DNA from: Erythrobacter sp. AP23
GTDB taxonomy: Bacteria; Pseudomonadota; Alphaproteobacteria; Sphingomonadales; Sphingomonadaceae
Assembly: GCF_001542855.1 (NCBI RefSeq)
Contig: NZ_LNBY01000020.1
Coordinates: 124,001-188,000 of the forward strand
Reading direction: 5' to 3'
DNA length: 64,000 nucleotides
In this document: piece after piece, positions 45,929 through 53,728 of the stretch
Position numbering within the stretch: position 1 is the first letter of the stretch
Layout of the letters: each line of letters opens with the position of its first letter
Position numbers and translations under genes: made by a program
The notes under the pieces: model-generated
The model's database searches: none
What the model saw: only the letters and a program-made list of their open reading frames with translations
What the model was told of the DNA's origin: nothing

Positions 45929-46598
45929 CTACTGATATACGCAGGAATCGAGCCCGTCACGGGCAACCGAGCCGATCCGCGCCGAAATGGTGTTGCCGTG
46001 GCGCGCGAGCCAGCCGCGCGGGTTCTTGACCGAGCGTTCTTTCGGCAAAGGCAGCGCCGCCGCCATCCGGGCTGCCTGCAGCGGAGTGAGCGAAGCAGCG
46101 GAGGAACCGAAATAGCGCCGCGCCCCGGCTTCCACGCCATAGGTGCCGATGCCCGTCTCGGCCACGTTGAGATAGACTTCCATGATCCGGCGCTTGCCCC
46201 AGATCTGTTCGATCAGCACGGTGAACCAGGCTTCGAAGCCTTTGCGGACATAACCGCCGCCCTGCCACAGGAAGACATTCTTCGCGGTCTGCTGGCTGAT
46301 CGTCGAGCCGCCGCGAATGCGCCCACCGCGGGCGTTGCTCTCGATCGCCCCCGTTGATTGCCTCGCGGTCGAACCCGTCATGCAGGCAGAACTTTCCGTC
46401 CTCCGCCGCGATCACGGCACGGACCATATTGCGGTCGATATTGTTGAGGCTGGTCCAGTCCTTGGTGATGCCGTTGGCGTCCATCAGCATGGTCGCAGTG
46501 ACCGGTACGGGAACGAATCGAAACAGCAGCACCAGCAGGAGGCTGAGGCCGACGAAGCCGATCAGGGCCTTGAACAGAAAGCGGACCAGCCAGCGCAT
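45929..46598 (-). pseudogene. mtgA: Monofunctional peptidoglycan transglycosylase, frameshifted as read
   Basis: Both halves of MtgA are present but in different frames. The N-terminal half (start at ATG 46598, MRWLVRFLFKALIGFVGLSL, one membrane anchor) reads to [16 protein letters not shown], then leaves frame. The C-terminal half continues in the next frame from [19 protein letters not shown] (catalytic region) through [11 protein letters not shown] to the end at 45929. The switch coincides with a run of five C on the plus strand at 46348-46352; four would restore the frame. This may be a true mutation or a sequencing error. Everything else in the gene looks intact and full length. Confidence 0.85.
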
Positions 46599-46708
46599 GC
46601 CAGCGCGTCTAGCGGTGCCATGGCCTCCGCGCAATCTGCCAGCTTGCCGCGCATGGCTGGGCATGCCTACCATTGACTTGGGCCAAGAGTGGCCGCGAGG
46701 GTGGGACT

Positions 46709-47428
46709 ATGCGCAAGATCGTATTCGGGCTGGCGGCTCTGCTCTTGCTATCCGCAGTTCCGGCCGTGGGTGGCGAGGATGAGAAGGTATACGAGTGGGA
46801 GTACACTCTCATCCACTCGGACCTGCCCTTGTATGATTTCGAGTGTGAGGACTTTTGGCCTAGGGGCATGGTCGGCGAGGATATCATCGCTGGATGCGAA
46901 ACGCGCGTCGCCTTTGGCGACTGGCAATTCACTCCAAATCCGGCAGATCAATTTCCCCACGATCCTGTCTGGTATCGCCTGTCGAACTACGGCGCCATCC
47001 ATTGTGCGACCAACATTCGAACTGCTCCCAAACGCGACGAACTTGACGAGGGTCCCTTCTCCCGGGGATTCTTCGCCCGGATCGGAGAAGGTCGACGGGA
47101 CGGCCGGACGTTCGAAATCTGGGTCCTCCAGCAGGGCATGATCCCGGGAAGCGAATACACCCTTCTTGCCCGGAATGGAGGTAAGGACGACCTTATCCGG
47201 TCCTTCAGAGTGCTCCAATCGCGTTGTCCGAAGTCCAATCTGCTGAAAGCGCGCAATTCGGATGTCTGGCAAACGAGGTCTTGCAAGATCAACGACCGTC
47301 GCCAGCTCTTACGCTTTGCCCGCCGAATGCTGCGCGAACCTGACTATGGGACTTTGGAACTGATAGAAGGCGTAGAAGAAGGGCCGGAAACCGAAGCTCC
47401 CGACCCTATCGATAATCCAAAGAACTGA
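46709..47428 (+). CDS. Secreted hypothetical protein
   Basis: A 239-residue protein with a Sec signal peptide (MRKIVFGLAALLLLSAVPAVGG) and four or more cysteines in the mature part (FECEDF, GCETR, HCATN, RSCKIND), which suggests disulfides and a periplasmic location. I do not recognise a family. The C-terminus is rich in Glu/Pro. The ATG at 46709 fits the signal peptide; codon use is like its neighbours. It is divergent from mtgA and convergent with rpoH. Confidence 0.72.
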   Translation: MRKIVFGLAALLLLSAVPAVGGEDEKVYEWEYTLIHSDLPLYDFECEDFWPRGMVGEDIIAGCETRVAFGDWQFTPNPADQFPHDPVWYRLSNYGAIHCATNIRTAPKRDELDEGPFSRGFFARIGEGRRDGRTFEIWVLQQGMIPGSEYTLLARNGGKDDLIRSFRVLQSRCPKSNLLKARNSDVWQTRSCKINDRRQLLRFARRMLREPDYGTLELIEGVEEGPETEAPDPIDNPKN

Positions 47429-47432
47429 CTGG

Positions 47433-48338
47433 TCAGGCGACGCCCGGCAGCAGCCTTTCGCCGGCGATCGCCTTCATCGCCTTCTGCAGCTTCTCGAACG
47501 CGCGCACCTCGATCTGGCGGATGCGTTCGCGGCTGACGTCATAGACCTGGCTCAGCTCCTCCAGCGTCTGCGGATTCTCCGTCAGGCGACGCTCGGTGAG
47601 AATGTGCTTTTCGCGGTCGTTGAGGCTGTCCATCGCCTCGACCAGCATGTCGTGGCGCACTTCGGATTCCTGCGCATCGGCGACCAGCTCGTCCTGCAGC
47701 GGACCATCGTCCTTGAGCCAGTCCATCCATTCGCCCGAGCCTTCCTCGCCATTGCGCATCGGCACGTTCAGGGAACCGTCGCCACCCATCATCATCCGGC
47801 GGTTCATATTGACCACTTCCTGCTCGGGCACGCCGAGGTCGGTTGCGATCTTGTTCACATCGTCGGGATGGAGATCGGTATCCTCGTAGGCGTCGAGGTT
47901 CTTCTTCATCCGGCGCAGGTTGAAGAACAGCTTCTTCTGCGCAGCGGTGGTGCCCATCTTCACGAGGCTCCACGAACGCAGGATATATTCCTGAATGCTC
48001 GCCTTGATCCACCACATCGCATAAGTGGCGAGGCGGAAGCCGCGATCGGCCTCGAACTTCTTAACGCCCTGCATCAGGCCGACATTGCCTTCGGAAATGA
48101 GGTCGGACACCGGCAGGCCGTAGCCGCGGTATCCCATGGCGATCTTGGCCACCAACCGCAGGTGCGAGGTGACGAGCTGCGCGGCAGCTTCAGGATCGTC
48201 ATGTTCCTCGTAGCGCTTGGCGAGCATATATTCCTGCTCTTGCGTCAGCACGGGGAATTTCTTGATTTCGGAAAGATAGCGGTTGAGGCTCTGCTCACCG
48301 CCGAGCGCCGGAACGCTCAAAGTTTTGGTATTGCTCAC
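47433..48338 (-). CDS. rpoH: RNA polymerase heat-shock sigma factor (sigma-32)
   Basis: A 301-residue sigma factor with the diagnostic RpoH box QKKLFFNLRR, plus region 2 (DLISEGNVGLMQGVKKFE, YAMWWIKASIQEYI) and region 4 (YDVSRERIRQIEVRAFEKL). The frame is open upstream, but the GTG at 48338 gives the normal N-terminus (SNTKTLSVP) and ends the upstream non-homologous part. It should drive clpP and clpX, whose upstream regions hold sigma-32-like promoters. The gene follows the fused rluD on the same strand after a 122-base gap. Confidence 0.95.
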   Translation of the reverse strand: MSNTKTLSVPALGGEQSLNRYLSEIKKFPVLTQEQEYMLAKRYEEHDDPEAAAQLVTSHLRLVAKIAMGYRGYGLPVSDLISEGNVGLMQGVKKFEADRGFRLATYAMWWIKASIQEYILRSWSLVKMGTTAAQKKLFFNLRRMKKNLDAYEDTDLHPDDVNKIATDLGVPEQEVVNMNRRMMMGGDGSLNVPMRNGEEGSGEWMDWLKDDGPLQDELVADAQESEVRHDMLVEAMDSLNDREKHILTERRLTENPQTLEELSQVYDVSRERIRQIEVRAFEKLQKAMKAIAGERLLPGVA

Positions 48339-48460
48339 TTGTACCCTGACCTTTCTTGCGTCGACCTCGGTTGGCGGACCCCTGCTGGGCATCCGTCTTT
48401 CGGGCCACCATGGTTACTTATAGCGAACGCAGCCCAAATTGCACACGCGTTTCGTCGATT

Positions 48461-49699
48461 TCAACGAGCGGTTTGGTCGATGAGTTCCCGCATATCGGCA
48501 GGCAGTTCGGCGCGGAAATCCAGGCTTTCACCGCTGATAGGATGACTAAATCCGAGACGTGCGGCGTGGAGCGCCTGACGCCGGAAATCGAGCTCGTCGA
48601 GAAGGGCCCTGAGGGCCTTGGGAGTGCGTCCATAGACAGGGTCTCCCAATAGCGCATGACCGATTGACGCACAGTGAACGCGGACCTGATGCGTGCGCCC
48701 GGTTTCGAGCCGGCATTCGACCAGCGCGGCATGATTCAGGCGGCGCACGGTTTCGTAATGCGTTACCGCATGCTTCCCGCGCGACGAATCGTCGGGCAGC
48801 ACCGCCATCTTCTTGCGGTCGCGGTCCGACCGCCCGATGCGGCTCGAAATCGTGCCTGAAGGCGGGTTGGGGTGTCCTGCACACACTGCGAGGTAACGAC
48901 GAATGATCGAGTGATCGGCAAACTGCCTCGCCAAGCCTTCGTGCGCGGCATCCGACTTGGCGACGACCAGCAGGCCGGAGGTGTCCTTGTCGATCCGGTG
49001 GACGATCCCCGGACGCGCCACGCCGTTGATGCCCGAGAGCTGTCCCTTGCAGTGATGGAGCAGCGCATTGACGAGCGTACCGTCGGGATTGCCCGCAGCC
49101 GGGTGCACCACCATTCCGGCGGGCTTGTCGACCACGATCAGGTGCTCGTCTTCGAACACGACGTCGAGCGGGATATCCTGCGGCTCGGCGGCAAGCGGCT
49201 CGGGAGCAGGCAGGGCAATGGAGAAGGCGGTTCCGGTCTCGACCTTCGCCGACCCGCTTATGGCTGAGGTCCCACCGATCTCGACTGCACCTTCCGCGAT
49301 CAGCCCCTTCACCCGCTCGCGCGAGAGCCCGCTCGCCTCGGCCAATGCCTTGTCGAGGCGACCCGAGCTGAGGAGCGTTCCTTCCAAGACTTTCGTTTGC
49401 CCTGAGCTTGTCGAAGGGCCGTCCTTCTTTTTCGCCAAGCTCGAAATCCTTTCCCAATCTCCGCGGATGAGAGCCATCTTTTTGGCGCGCGACCAGCCCT
49501 TGATCCGTCGTTCCGCTTCCAAGGCTTCATCACGGGTCGGAAACTCCTCCGACCAGACCAATTCCACCGGTAAGCGCTGACTTGTGAAACCTGGCAACGT
49601 ACCAACTTGATGTTGCGCCAGCCGGAATTCGAGATCGTCAGTATGCCCGGTGTAGTAGGCACCGCCACGACAATGTAACATATAGGCCCAGAACGGCAT
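48461..49699 (-). CDS. rluD: GIY-YIG nuclease domain fused to RluD-type pseudouridine synthase
   Basis: A 412-residue fusion. Residues about 1-90 are a complete UPF0213-type GIY-YIG domain (YMLHCRGGAYYTGHTDDLE, RLAQHQ, EALEAERRIKGWSRAKK). Residues about 92-103 (DGPSTSSGQTK) are translated from a dispersed repeat. Residues from about 112 are RluD: S4 domain (RLDKALAEASGLSRERVKG), then the synthase with catalytic Asp237 in VHRIDKDTSGLL and ETGRTHQVRVH. RluD modifies 23S rRNA helix 69. No ATG or GTG start lies between the two parts; a TTG at about 49387 is the only internal option. The ORF is continuous, so the fusion is real in this sequence. Confidence 0.9.
   Translation of the reverse strand: MPFWAYMLHCRGGAYYTGHTDDLEFRLAQHQVGTLPGFTSQRLPVELVWSEEFPTRDEALEAERRIKGWSRAKKMALIRGDWERISSLAKKKDGPSTSSGQTKVLEGTLLSSGRLDKALAEASGLSRERVKGLIAEGAVEIGGTSAISGSAKVETGTAFSIALPAPEPLAAEPQDIPLDVVFEDEHLIVVDKPAGMVVHPAAGNPDGTLVNALLHHCKGQLSGINGVARPGIVHRIDKDTSGLLVVAKSDAAHEGLARQFADHSIIRRYLAVCAGHPNPPSGTISSRIGRSDRDRKKMAVLPDDSSRGKHAVTHYETVRRLNHAALVECRLETGRTHQVRVHCASIGHALLGDPVYGRTPKALRALLDELDFRRQALHAARLGFSHPISGESLDFRAELPADMRELIDQTAR
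49394..49421 (-). repeat. Dispersed sphingomonad-type repeat, copy 1 (minus orientation)
   Basis: On the minus strand it reads cggcccttcgacaagctcagg... A 23-base core (49399-49421) is identical to copy 2 at 49721-49743 in opposite orientation, and identity extends to 28 bases with one mismatch. It sits inside the fused gene and encodes the linker between the GIY-YIG and RluD parts. Confidence 0.9.
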
Positions 49700-49720
49700 C
49701 GGTCGCGCCTAAGTGAAGTG

Positions 49721-49748
49721 CGGCCCTTCGACAAGCTCAGGGCGAACG
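49721..49748 (+). repeat. Dispersed sphingomonad-type repeat, copy 2 (plus orientation)
   Basis: Inverted partner of the copy at 49394-49421. It lies between the GIY-YIG start (49699) and the JAMM gene start (49750) and supplies the leader right before the latter. The two copies bracket the GIY-YIG domain with about 300 bases between them. Confidence 0.9.
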
Positions 49749-49749
49749 G

Positions 49750-50142
49750 GTGGTTGGCTTGGATTTAGAATTGGAAGCGGCGCTCTTGACCGCAGCCGAG
49801 CAAGCGTTCCCGCGTGAGTGCTGCGGCATGCTGCTGGGCGAGGGCTCGACCATCACCGCCATCCAGCCAGCGCGCAATGTCCATCCCGAACCGTCCCGCC
49901 ATTTCGAGATCGACCCGCAAGTGCTGATCGACGCGCATCGCTCCGCTCGCAACGGTGGCGCTCAGGTGCTCGGCTATTACCACTCGCACCCCAACGGCCT
50001 CGCCGAGCCATCGGTCACCGATCGCGCGATGGCGGCACCCGACGGGGCGATCTGGGCGATTATCGCGGCAGGGCGAATCACCTTTTGGCGTTCGGGGGAT
50101 GCAGGGTTCGAGGCGCTTCCCTATGTAACGCGCCCTCGCTAA
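49750..50142 (+). CDS. M67-family (JAMM/MPN) metallopeptidase
   Basis: A 130-residue JAMM-domain protein. The zinc-site residues are complete: Glu in ECCGMLLG, HSHPNG (HxH) and the downstream Asp in EPSVTD. Bacterial members process ThiS/MoaD-type small modifier proteins. The only plausible starts are GTG at 49750 or TTG at 49759; the repeat copy 2 ends at the start, so the original promoter and RBS may have been displaced. It is followed by chpT after 35 bases on the same strand. Confidence 0.85.
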   Translation: MVGLDLELEAALLTAAEQAFPRECCGMLLGEGSTITAIQPARNVHPEPSRHFEIDPQVLIDAHRSARNGGAQVLGYYHSHPNGLAEPSVTDRAMAAPDGAIWAIIAAGRITFWRSGDAGFEALPYVTRPR

Positions 50143-50177
50143 GACGCTTACCGCATAATTCACCACTCGGGACCCCA

Positions 50178-50837
50178 ATGGACGACCGCCAATCGATCGA
50201 TCTTGCCGCGATGCTGTGCTCGCGCCTGTGCCATGACATGCTCAGCCCCGTCGGTGCGCTGTCCAATGGGCTCGAGCTGCTGGCGGTGGAAACCGATCCG
50301 GAAATGCGCACGAATGTGATGCAACTGCTCGAGCAGAGCGCGCATATCAGCACCAATAAGCTCAAGTTCTTCCGGCTCGCCTTCGGTGCGGCGGGCGGTT
50401 TCGGCGAACGTGTCGAGGTGGCCGAACCGCAGGCATTGATCGAGGCGCTTGTCGCCGACAAGCCGAACATCTCGATAAACTGGGCACTGGCCGAGCCGAC
50501 GCTCGGCAAGCCTGCGGTCAAGGTACTGCTCAACTTCGCGCAGATCGCCATCGACGCGCTGGTGCGCGGCGGCACGCTCGATATCGGGGCGGAAGTGCGC
50601 GACGGGTCCTGCGAAATCGTGGTCCGTGCGGCGGGGCCGAAAATCGCCTTCGACGAGACCATCGGCAAGGCACTCGACGGCACGCTCGATCGCAGCGACC
50701 TGACCAGTCGCACGGCGGCGGCGCATATGATCAACCTGCTTGCCACCGAGAGCGGCGGCGGGCTGCAGTTCCACAAGGGGGCGGATGCGCTGGTGCTGGG
50801 CGCGGTCTTGCCGCAAGGCGAAGGGCTGATCGGTTGA
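50178..50837 (+). CDS. chpT: Histidine phosphotransferase ChpT
   Basis: A 219-residue pseudo-histidine-kinase that relays phosphate from CckA to CtrA and CpdR in alphaproteobacterial cell-cycle control. The phospho-accepting His19 lies in SRLCHDMLSPVGALSNGLELL, followed by a degenerate ATPase-like C-terminal domain (no N/G boxes). The ATG at 50178 gives the correct family N-terminus. The stop overlaps the amidase gene (TTGA), so the two are coupled. Confidence 0.92.
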   Translation: MDDRQSIDLAAMLCSRLCHDMLSPVGALSNGLELLAVETDPEMRTNVMQLLEQSAHISTNKLKFFRLAFGAAGGFGERVEVAEPQALIEALVADKPNISINWALAEPTLGKPAVKVLLNFAQIAIDALVRGGTLDIGAEVRDGSCEIVVRAAGPKIAFDETIGKALDGTLDRSDLTSRTAAAHMINLLATESGGGLQFHKGADALVLGAVLPQGEGLIG

Positions 50838-51583
50838 GCTCGGATTTCGGCAAGCTTGGCCAAGGCCTGCCCGTAAGCGAGGACGAACTCGTCGACCGCG
50901 AGGTCCTCTCACCCAATCACGACGAACGTTCGATGCCCATCGAAATGGTGGTGATCCACTATACCGAGATGGAGGACAAAGGCTTCGCCATCGAAAGGCT
51001 GTGCGATCCGGAGGCCAAGGTTTCGGCGCATTATCTGATCGGCGAACAAGGAGAGGTCGTGCGGCTGGTACCGGAGGAAAAGCGTGCCTGGCATGCCGGC
51101 GTGTCCTATTGGCGCGGGCACAAGGACGTGAATTCGGCGAGCATCGGGATCGAGCTCGACCACCCGGGCCATAAATATGGTTATCGCGAGTTCAACGATG
51201 CGCAGTTCGAGGCGCTCGTGCCGCTGCTGGCGCGAATAGTGAAACGCTACGATATCCCGCGAACCAATGTCGTGGGCCATTCCGACGTCGCGCCGGCACG
51301 AAAGATCGACCCGGGCGAGCTTTTCCCCTGGGACCGGCTGGCCGAGTATGGCCTCTGCCTCCCACGCCCCCAGAAGCTCGAGCGGGGCGACCCATTCGAC
51401 AATGATGCGAGTTTCTATCTCGCGCTGGAGCGATTCGGCTACGATATCACCGACGGGCACAAGGCGGTCGAAGCCTTCCAGCGCCGCTGGCGCCCGGAAA
51501 AGATCAATGGCGAGATCGACGGCGAGGTGCGCGCGATCCTGTTCCAGCTCTTGCTCGACCGTGACCGGGGCAACGCGCGTTAG
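50834..51583 (+). CDS. N-acetylmuramoyl-L-alanine amidase (Amidase_2, AmiD-like)
   Basis: A 249-residue zinc amidase. Zn ligands appear in VVIHYTEM (His42) and GHSDVAPARKIDPG, with the central SIGIELDHPG. A C-terminal peptidoglycan-binding-like region (about 190-245) follows. There is no signal peptide, so it may be a cytoplasmic anhydromuropeptide amidase of the AmpD type rather than a secreted one. The start is a TTG overlapping the chpT stop. Confidence 0.9.
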   Translation: MSSDFGKLGQGLPVSEDELVDREVLSPNHDERSMPIEMVVIHYTEMEDKGFAIERLCDPEAKVSAHYLIGEQGEVVRLVPEEKRAWHAGVSYWRGHKDVNSASIGIELDHPGHKYGYREFNDAQFEALVPLLARIVKRYDIPRTNVVGHSDVAPARKIDPGELFPWDRLAEYGLCLPRPQKLERGDPFDNDASFYLALERFGYDITDGHKAVEAFQRRWRPEKINGEIDGEVRAILFQLLLDRDRGNAR

Positions 51584-51663
51584 GCACGCATATCGCCGCG
51601 AATCAGCGCTGAAACAGCTAATCGATGCCGAGATTCGCATGGCCTGAATGCGGAGCGGTCGAG

Positions 51664-51691
51664 CCCTGCGGGCTGCCAAGCCTTTGCAGGG
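51664..51691 (+). terminator. Hairpin after the amidase gene
   Basis: ccctgc at 51664-51669 pairs gcaggg at 51686-51691 in the 208-base gap between the amidase and the LuxR-type gene. No T-run, so it may be a processed end. The rest of the gap shows nothing recognisable. Confidence 0.35.
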
Positions 51692-51791
51692 ATGTGAGAA
51701 ACCTGCCTGCCAAGTCAGGCCGGTATCATCCCGGGCGCGCCGCCCGTTCGCGCGGTTTGCCCCCACAGCCCCGATGGCTTAAACAGGACCG

Positions 51792-52295
51792 ATGGATCAC
51801 GGCGCTATCCATTCCGTATTCGCATCGCTTACCGAGAAGCAGGAGGAGGCCTTGCGCCTGGCCTGTCAGCACCTGACCTCGAAGCAAATTGCGCAGGAAC
51901 TGGGTGTTGCGCCGGTCACGATCGACAAGCGCATCGATGCGGTGCGCGCCAAGCTGGGCCACATGCCGCGGGTCGAGGTCTTGCGGCACTATCGCGCCTG
52001 GGCCGAAGCATATGATCGGACCATAGATGATCCGACCATACTAACCCCTCCTCTATCCTCCGCTGCATCTACGACCGCGCAGCCGCAAGAGCGACCCTAT
52101 GTCTTCGAAGATTCCCTCGCATTCGATGCAAGGGCTCCCTGGGACAGGTCCTCTGACTGGTTGCAGCCGAGGATCAGACCTTCGGACCTGGGAATTAGCG
52201 GCAAATTGCTGCTGATCGCGCTGGGCGCGGTGGCTATCATGGCCGTTGCCGTGCTTTCGATGGCTTTTGCGAACGCGTTGGCCACGATGCTGTAG
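51792..52295 (+). CDS. Membrane-anchored LuxR-type HTH protein
   Basis: A 167-residue protein with an N-terminal LuxR/FixJ-type helix-turn-helix (about 10-65: LTEKQEEALRLACQHLTSKQ, then IAQELGVAPVTIDKRIDAV) and a C-terminal transmembrane segment (about 138-162). The linker is Ser/Thr/Pro-rich. Usual LuxR regulators carry this HTH at the C-terminus after a sensor domain; here it is at the N-terminus and tethered to the membrane. The ATG at 51792 is the first in frame. Target unknown. Confidence 0.82.
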   Translation: MDHGAIHSVFASLTEKQEEALRLACQHLTSKQIAQELGVAPVTIDKRIDAVRAKLGHMPRVEVLRHYRAWAEAYDRTIDDPTILTPPLSSAASTTAQPQERPYVFEDSLAFDARAPWDRSSDWLQPRIRPSDLGISGKLLLIALGAVAIMAVAVLSMAFANALATML

Positions 52296-52338
52296 GGTTC
52301 AAGCTACTCCTCGGCCCACTCGCCAGAGGAGAATGTGA

Positions 52339-52674
52339 ATGTCGCTTGATCTGCCTACCGCAACCGCCCGCATCGCTCGCGAATTGAGCGATTCCGAATT
52401 CGCCATCGCCGACGCATTGGCGAAGAGCACCGCACTGCTGCACAGCGCTGCGCTTGCCAGCCGCGACGTCGCAGGAGCTCCCGATCTCGAAAGCCAGCGC
52501 GCGCTCATGCGGCTTCAGAAAATCGTAGGCGGCCTCATCGATGTTCGCGGCGAAGCCAGCCGCGCCCACGGCCAATTGCGGAAGATCGCTATCGAAACCG
52601 GCGCGGGCGAGGAACCGACCTGCCCCGACGACGGCTTCACCTCCGCCGAGCATGTAACCACCATCGCAGCCTGA
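52339..52674 (+). CDS. Hypothetical helical protein
   Basis: A 111-residue soluble, mostly helical protein with a good aggag RBS upstream. The sequence alternates Ala/Leu/Glu/Arg in long amphipathic helices (LSDSEFAIADALAKSTALL), which could make a coiled coil. No family recognised. It follows the LuxR-type protein by 43 bases and may share its transcript. Confidence 0.7.
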   Translation: MSLDLPTATARIARELSDSEFAIADALAKSTALLHSAALASRDVAGAPDLESQRALMRLQKIVGGLIDVRGEASRAHGQLRKIAIETGAGEEPTCPDDGFTSAEHVTTIAA

Positions 52675-52712
52675 CTTGCCTTAGCAACGGCGAGGGCCCA
52701 AGGGCGTGTGCG

Positions 52713-53150
52713 ATGACCCGGTTCCTGATCCAGGTGGCACTGACGCTTGCGGTTCTCGCCTTTGCCTGGAGCAGAGGCGGAAAGCCTGAACGCTATGTCG
52801 CAACAATCTATTTCGCGGTGGTCTTTTCGGGGATCGCCCGCTGGCTGGTCACCGGGCATTGGAGCGAGGCCGGTTACGCCTCGCTGCAGACCTTCCGCTT
52901 CGCGGTCGATCTCTGCGCCTTCCTTGGCGTTACCGCGGTTGCACTCGCCTATGATCGCTGGTGGGTGCTTTGGGTAGGCTCGGCGCAATTGATCGCAGTC
53001 GTGTCGCACCTGTTGCGCGCGGCCAGCATGCCTCTCGAGCCAATAGTCTATGCCGTAATGGAACGGTGGCCGGTCTGGCTGGCTCTGGTCATTACCGGGC
53101 TCGGCACGCTGGTGCACTATCGACGGTCGGGAACCGGCTCCACCACCTGA
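52713..53150 (+). CDS. Small membrane protein
   Basis: A 145-residue protein with four predicted transmembrane segments (about 4-20, 28-46, 62-98, 116-135) and a short basic C-terminus. No known family recognised. The start ATG at 52713 lacks a strong RBS. It overlaps nothing and ends five bases before the RadC-like gene, so the two may be coupled. Confidence 0.65.
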   Translation: MTRFLIQVALTLAVLAFAWSRGGKPERYVATIYFAVVFSGIARWLVTGHWSEAGYASLQTFRFAVDLCAFLGVTAVALAYDRWWVLWVGSAQLIAVVSHLLRAASMPLEPIVYAVMERWPVWLALVITGLGTLVHYRRSGTGSTT

Positions 53151-53155
53151 CCGGA

Positions 53156-53728
53156 TTGCTTGCTCCGCTCTCGGCCGAACCATTAGACCTTGCCGAACGG
53201 CTGCTCGAGCGTTTCGGATCGATCGGCGCGCTGATCGACGTCAGCGAAGCGGAGTTGCGCCAATGCGCGCATCCTGGGGAGCGTTGGGTCGATGTCTTCC
53301 TCGCGATTCGCCAGCTTCTTCGCGACGGCATACGTGAACAGGTGTTGCGCACGCCGCTTGGCAAGGACCGCAAGGGGATGGAGCGCTACCTGCTGGAAAC
53401 GATGGGTTGCCTGCGGCGCGAGCGCATGATCGCGATCATGGCCGATCGGGCAGGCTTCGTCATCTCCGAAGAGATCGTCGCAGAGGGCGGCGAGGGTGAA
53501 ATCCAGGTCTCGCCGCGGGCTCTGTTCGGGCGGGCGCTCTCGCTCGACGCACGCCGCATGCTGATCGCGCACAACCATCCGTCGGGCAGTGCCGAGCCCA
53601 GCGCTTCCGACATTTCCCAAACCAGGGATCTCGTGTCGCAGGCCGAGCGACTGGGCGTGCTGGTCGACGATCATCTTGTCGTGGGTCGACGCGAGGTGGT
53701 CAGCATGCGCGAAAGGGGGCTGATGTGA
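53156..53728 (+). CDS. RadC-family JAB-domain protein (short N-terminus)
   Basis: A 190-residue RadC homologue. The C-terminal JAB domain has HNHPSGSAEPSASD, the zinc-binding HxH...D motif, preceded by an FGRALSLDARRMLIAH stretch; the N-terminal helix-hairpin-helix part (ERLLERFGSIGALIDVSEAEL) is partly present. The frame is open to 52961 through the membrane gene, but I place the start at TTG 53156, because upstream sequence is the other gene. It is shorter at the N-terminus than typical RadC. It overlaps the next gene (GTGA). Confidence 0.75.
   Translation: MLAPLSAEPLDLAERLLERFGSIGALIDVSEAELRQCAHPGERWVDVFLAIRQLLRDGIREQVLRTPLGKDRKGMERYLLETMGCLRRERMIAIMADRAGFVISEEIVAEGGEGEIQVSPRALFGRALSLDARRMLIAHNHPSGSAEPSASDISQTRDLVSQAERLGVLVDDHLVVGRREVVSMRERGLM

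Noticed and set aside
47604-48545. Plus-strand frame opposite rpoH
   Set aside because: Shadow of a strongly conserved sigma factor gene.
50909-51766. Antisense frame across the amidase gene
   Set aside because: Shadow frame; the amidase motifs are clear on the plus strand.
51584-51791. Riboswitch in the gap before the LuxR-type gene
   Set aside because: A hairpin is visible, but no known riboswitch core could be matched.
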